A DNA stretch of 5,987 nucleotides, from NCBI GenBank assembly GCA_023246995.1, contig JAHFHI010000097.1, positions 1-5,987 on the forward strand, given 5' to 3'. A program made the translations under genes and the position numbers. The DNA comes from Candidatus Omnitrophota bacterium. GTDB taxonomy: Bacteria > Omnitrophota > Omnitrophia > Omnitrophales > Aquincolibacteriaceae. Below are positions 5,472 through 5,987 of this stretch, piece by piece (the first letter of the stretch is position 1; each line of letters starts with the position of its first letter). Under the pieces are notes generated by a model, which saw nothing but the letters and a program-made list of their open reading frames with translations, had not been told where the DNA came from and searched no databases.

Positions 5472-5987
5472 TCAGCCGGTAAGCTGTTTGCGCAAAAGTT
5501 CCGCCACTTCCCGGTGTACGGCTTCATTCGGATGGCTGTCCTGGCTGTTGACCATGAGAGATTGAAAAGGCCTTCCGGAAAAATAATCCGAAAGATTCAG
5601 GGTTTCCACGCTTTGGCTTTTTAGAAAATCCGCGATGATCCGGGTAAAAGGGCTGCTCTCGGCAGGGTAACGCAGGTGGGGAAAGATCACCACGATAAGC
5701 CGGATATTTTGTTTCTCGCAATAGCGGATAATTTCGAGAATCTCCTGCGCGTGGCTTTTCAGCACAAGCGGATCGCCGTAAAGTTTTTTTAAGTTTTCCC
5801 AGTATCCCGCTCCGAGAAAACGCTTCGCCGAGAAGCGATAGCATCTCCAGTAAAGGTAATTAAAAAGATAGGAACGGTAAACCAGCGGCTGGAGCCAGCG
5901 CGGCGGCTCTGCGACGCGGCTCGGCGCGCGATAGCCAAGACGCTCGGCCGCGGAGTCGATATCATTTAAGTAATAAGACAGGATTAC
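5472..5987 (-). CDS. SGNH/GDSL-family hydrolase, partial (C-terminal part)
   Basis: Read on the - strand, the frame is open from the right edge to a TGA at 5474-5472, giving 171 residues; the N terminus lies beyond the window. A GTG at 5765 could start a 97-residue protein, but the frame continues upstream with sensible protein, so it is not the start. The catalytic Asp-x-x-His region of SGNH hydrolases appears as QDSHPNEAVHREVAELL (Asp at nt 5538-5540, His at 5532-5534). The block III Asn-Asp appears as YYLNDID (nt 5955-5975). A strand (IRLIVVIFPHL) lies between them, as in the fold. The nucleophile Ser of block I would be off the window. The family hydrolyses esters, often acyl or acetyl groups on lipids or polysaccharides; the substrate is unknown. 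An aromatic stretch (YRSYLFNYLYWRCYRF) may contact membrane or sugar. It contains two cysteines, unlike the convergent giant gene. Confidence 0.82.
   Translation of the reverse strand, partial: VILSYYLNDIDSAAERLGYRAPSRVAEPPRWLQPLVYRSYLFNYLYWRCYRFSAKRFLGAGYWENLKKLYGDPLVLKSHAQEILEIIRYCEKQNIRLIVVIFPHLRYPAESSPFTRIIADFLKSQSVETLNLSDYFSGRPFQSLMVNSQDSHPNEAVHREVAELLRKQLTG

Noticed and set aside
5763..5765. GTG start for a 97-residue protein on the - strand
   Set aside because: The same frame continues upstream to the window edge and includes the SGNH Asn-Asp block, so the GTG is an internal Val.

Overview
The window holds two protein-coding genes, both cut by the window edges and pointing towards each other. 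Nearly all of it (about nt 3-5456, + strand) is one uninterrupted reading frame of 1,817 visible residues that enters from the left edge. The last part (nt 5472-5987, - strand) is the C-terminal 171 residues of an SGNH/GDSL-type hydrolase that continues past the right edge. I see no RNA gene, mobile element, CRISPR array or clear promoter.

The large protein is a chain of unrelated modules joined by an identical five-residue motif, Arg-Ser-Glu-Val-Arg (RSEVR). It occurs five times (nt 195, 1305, 2175, 3060 and 4599), at or beside Ala/Pro-rich linkers. The segments are, in order: an incomplete tail of an upstream module; a class I SAM-dependent methyltransferase-like module (nt 210-1304); an unrecognised charged, helical module (1320-2174); an unrecognised alpha/beta module with a weak acetyltransferase-like glycine loop (2190-3059); a long segment whose second half carries an HExxH zinc-peptidase motif (3075-4598); and an unrecognised C-terminal module (4614-5453). 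The long segment may be two modules, split near nt 3822 by a decayed seam. The visible 1,817 residues contain no cysteine, whereas the neighbouring hydrolase has two in 171 residues.

Organism: bacterial, with moderate to high GC, dense coding and a 15-nt gap between convergent genes. Very large modular proteins with recurring RSEVR are something I associate, from memory and unverified, with Candidatus Omnitrophota (PVC group). The assignment is tentative.

Function: the two genes are convergent and therefore not one operon, and nothing visible links them. The main hypothesis is that RSEVR is a functional seam (a processing, docking or module-joining site) in a polyprotein-like multidomain protein. 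The absence of cysteine and the lack of membrane segments would fit a soluble product that leaves the cytoplasm, but this is inference.
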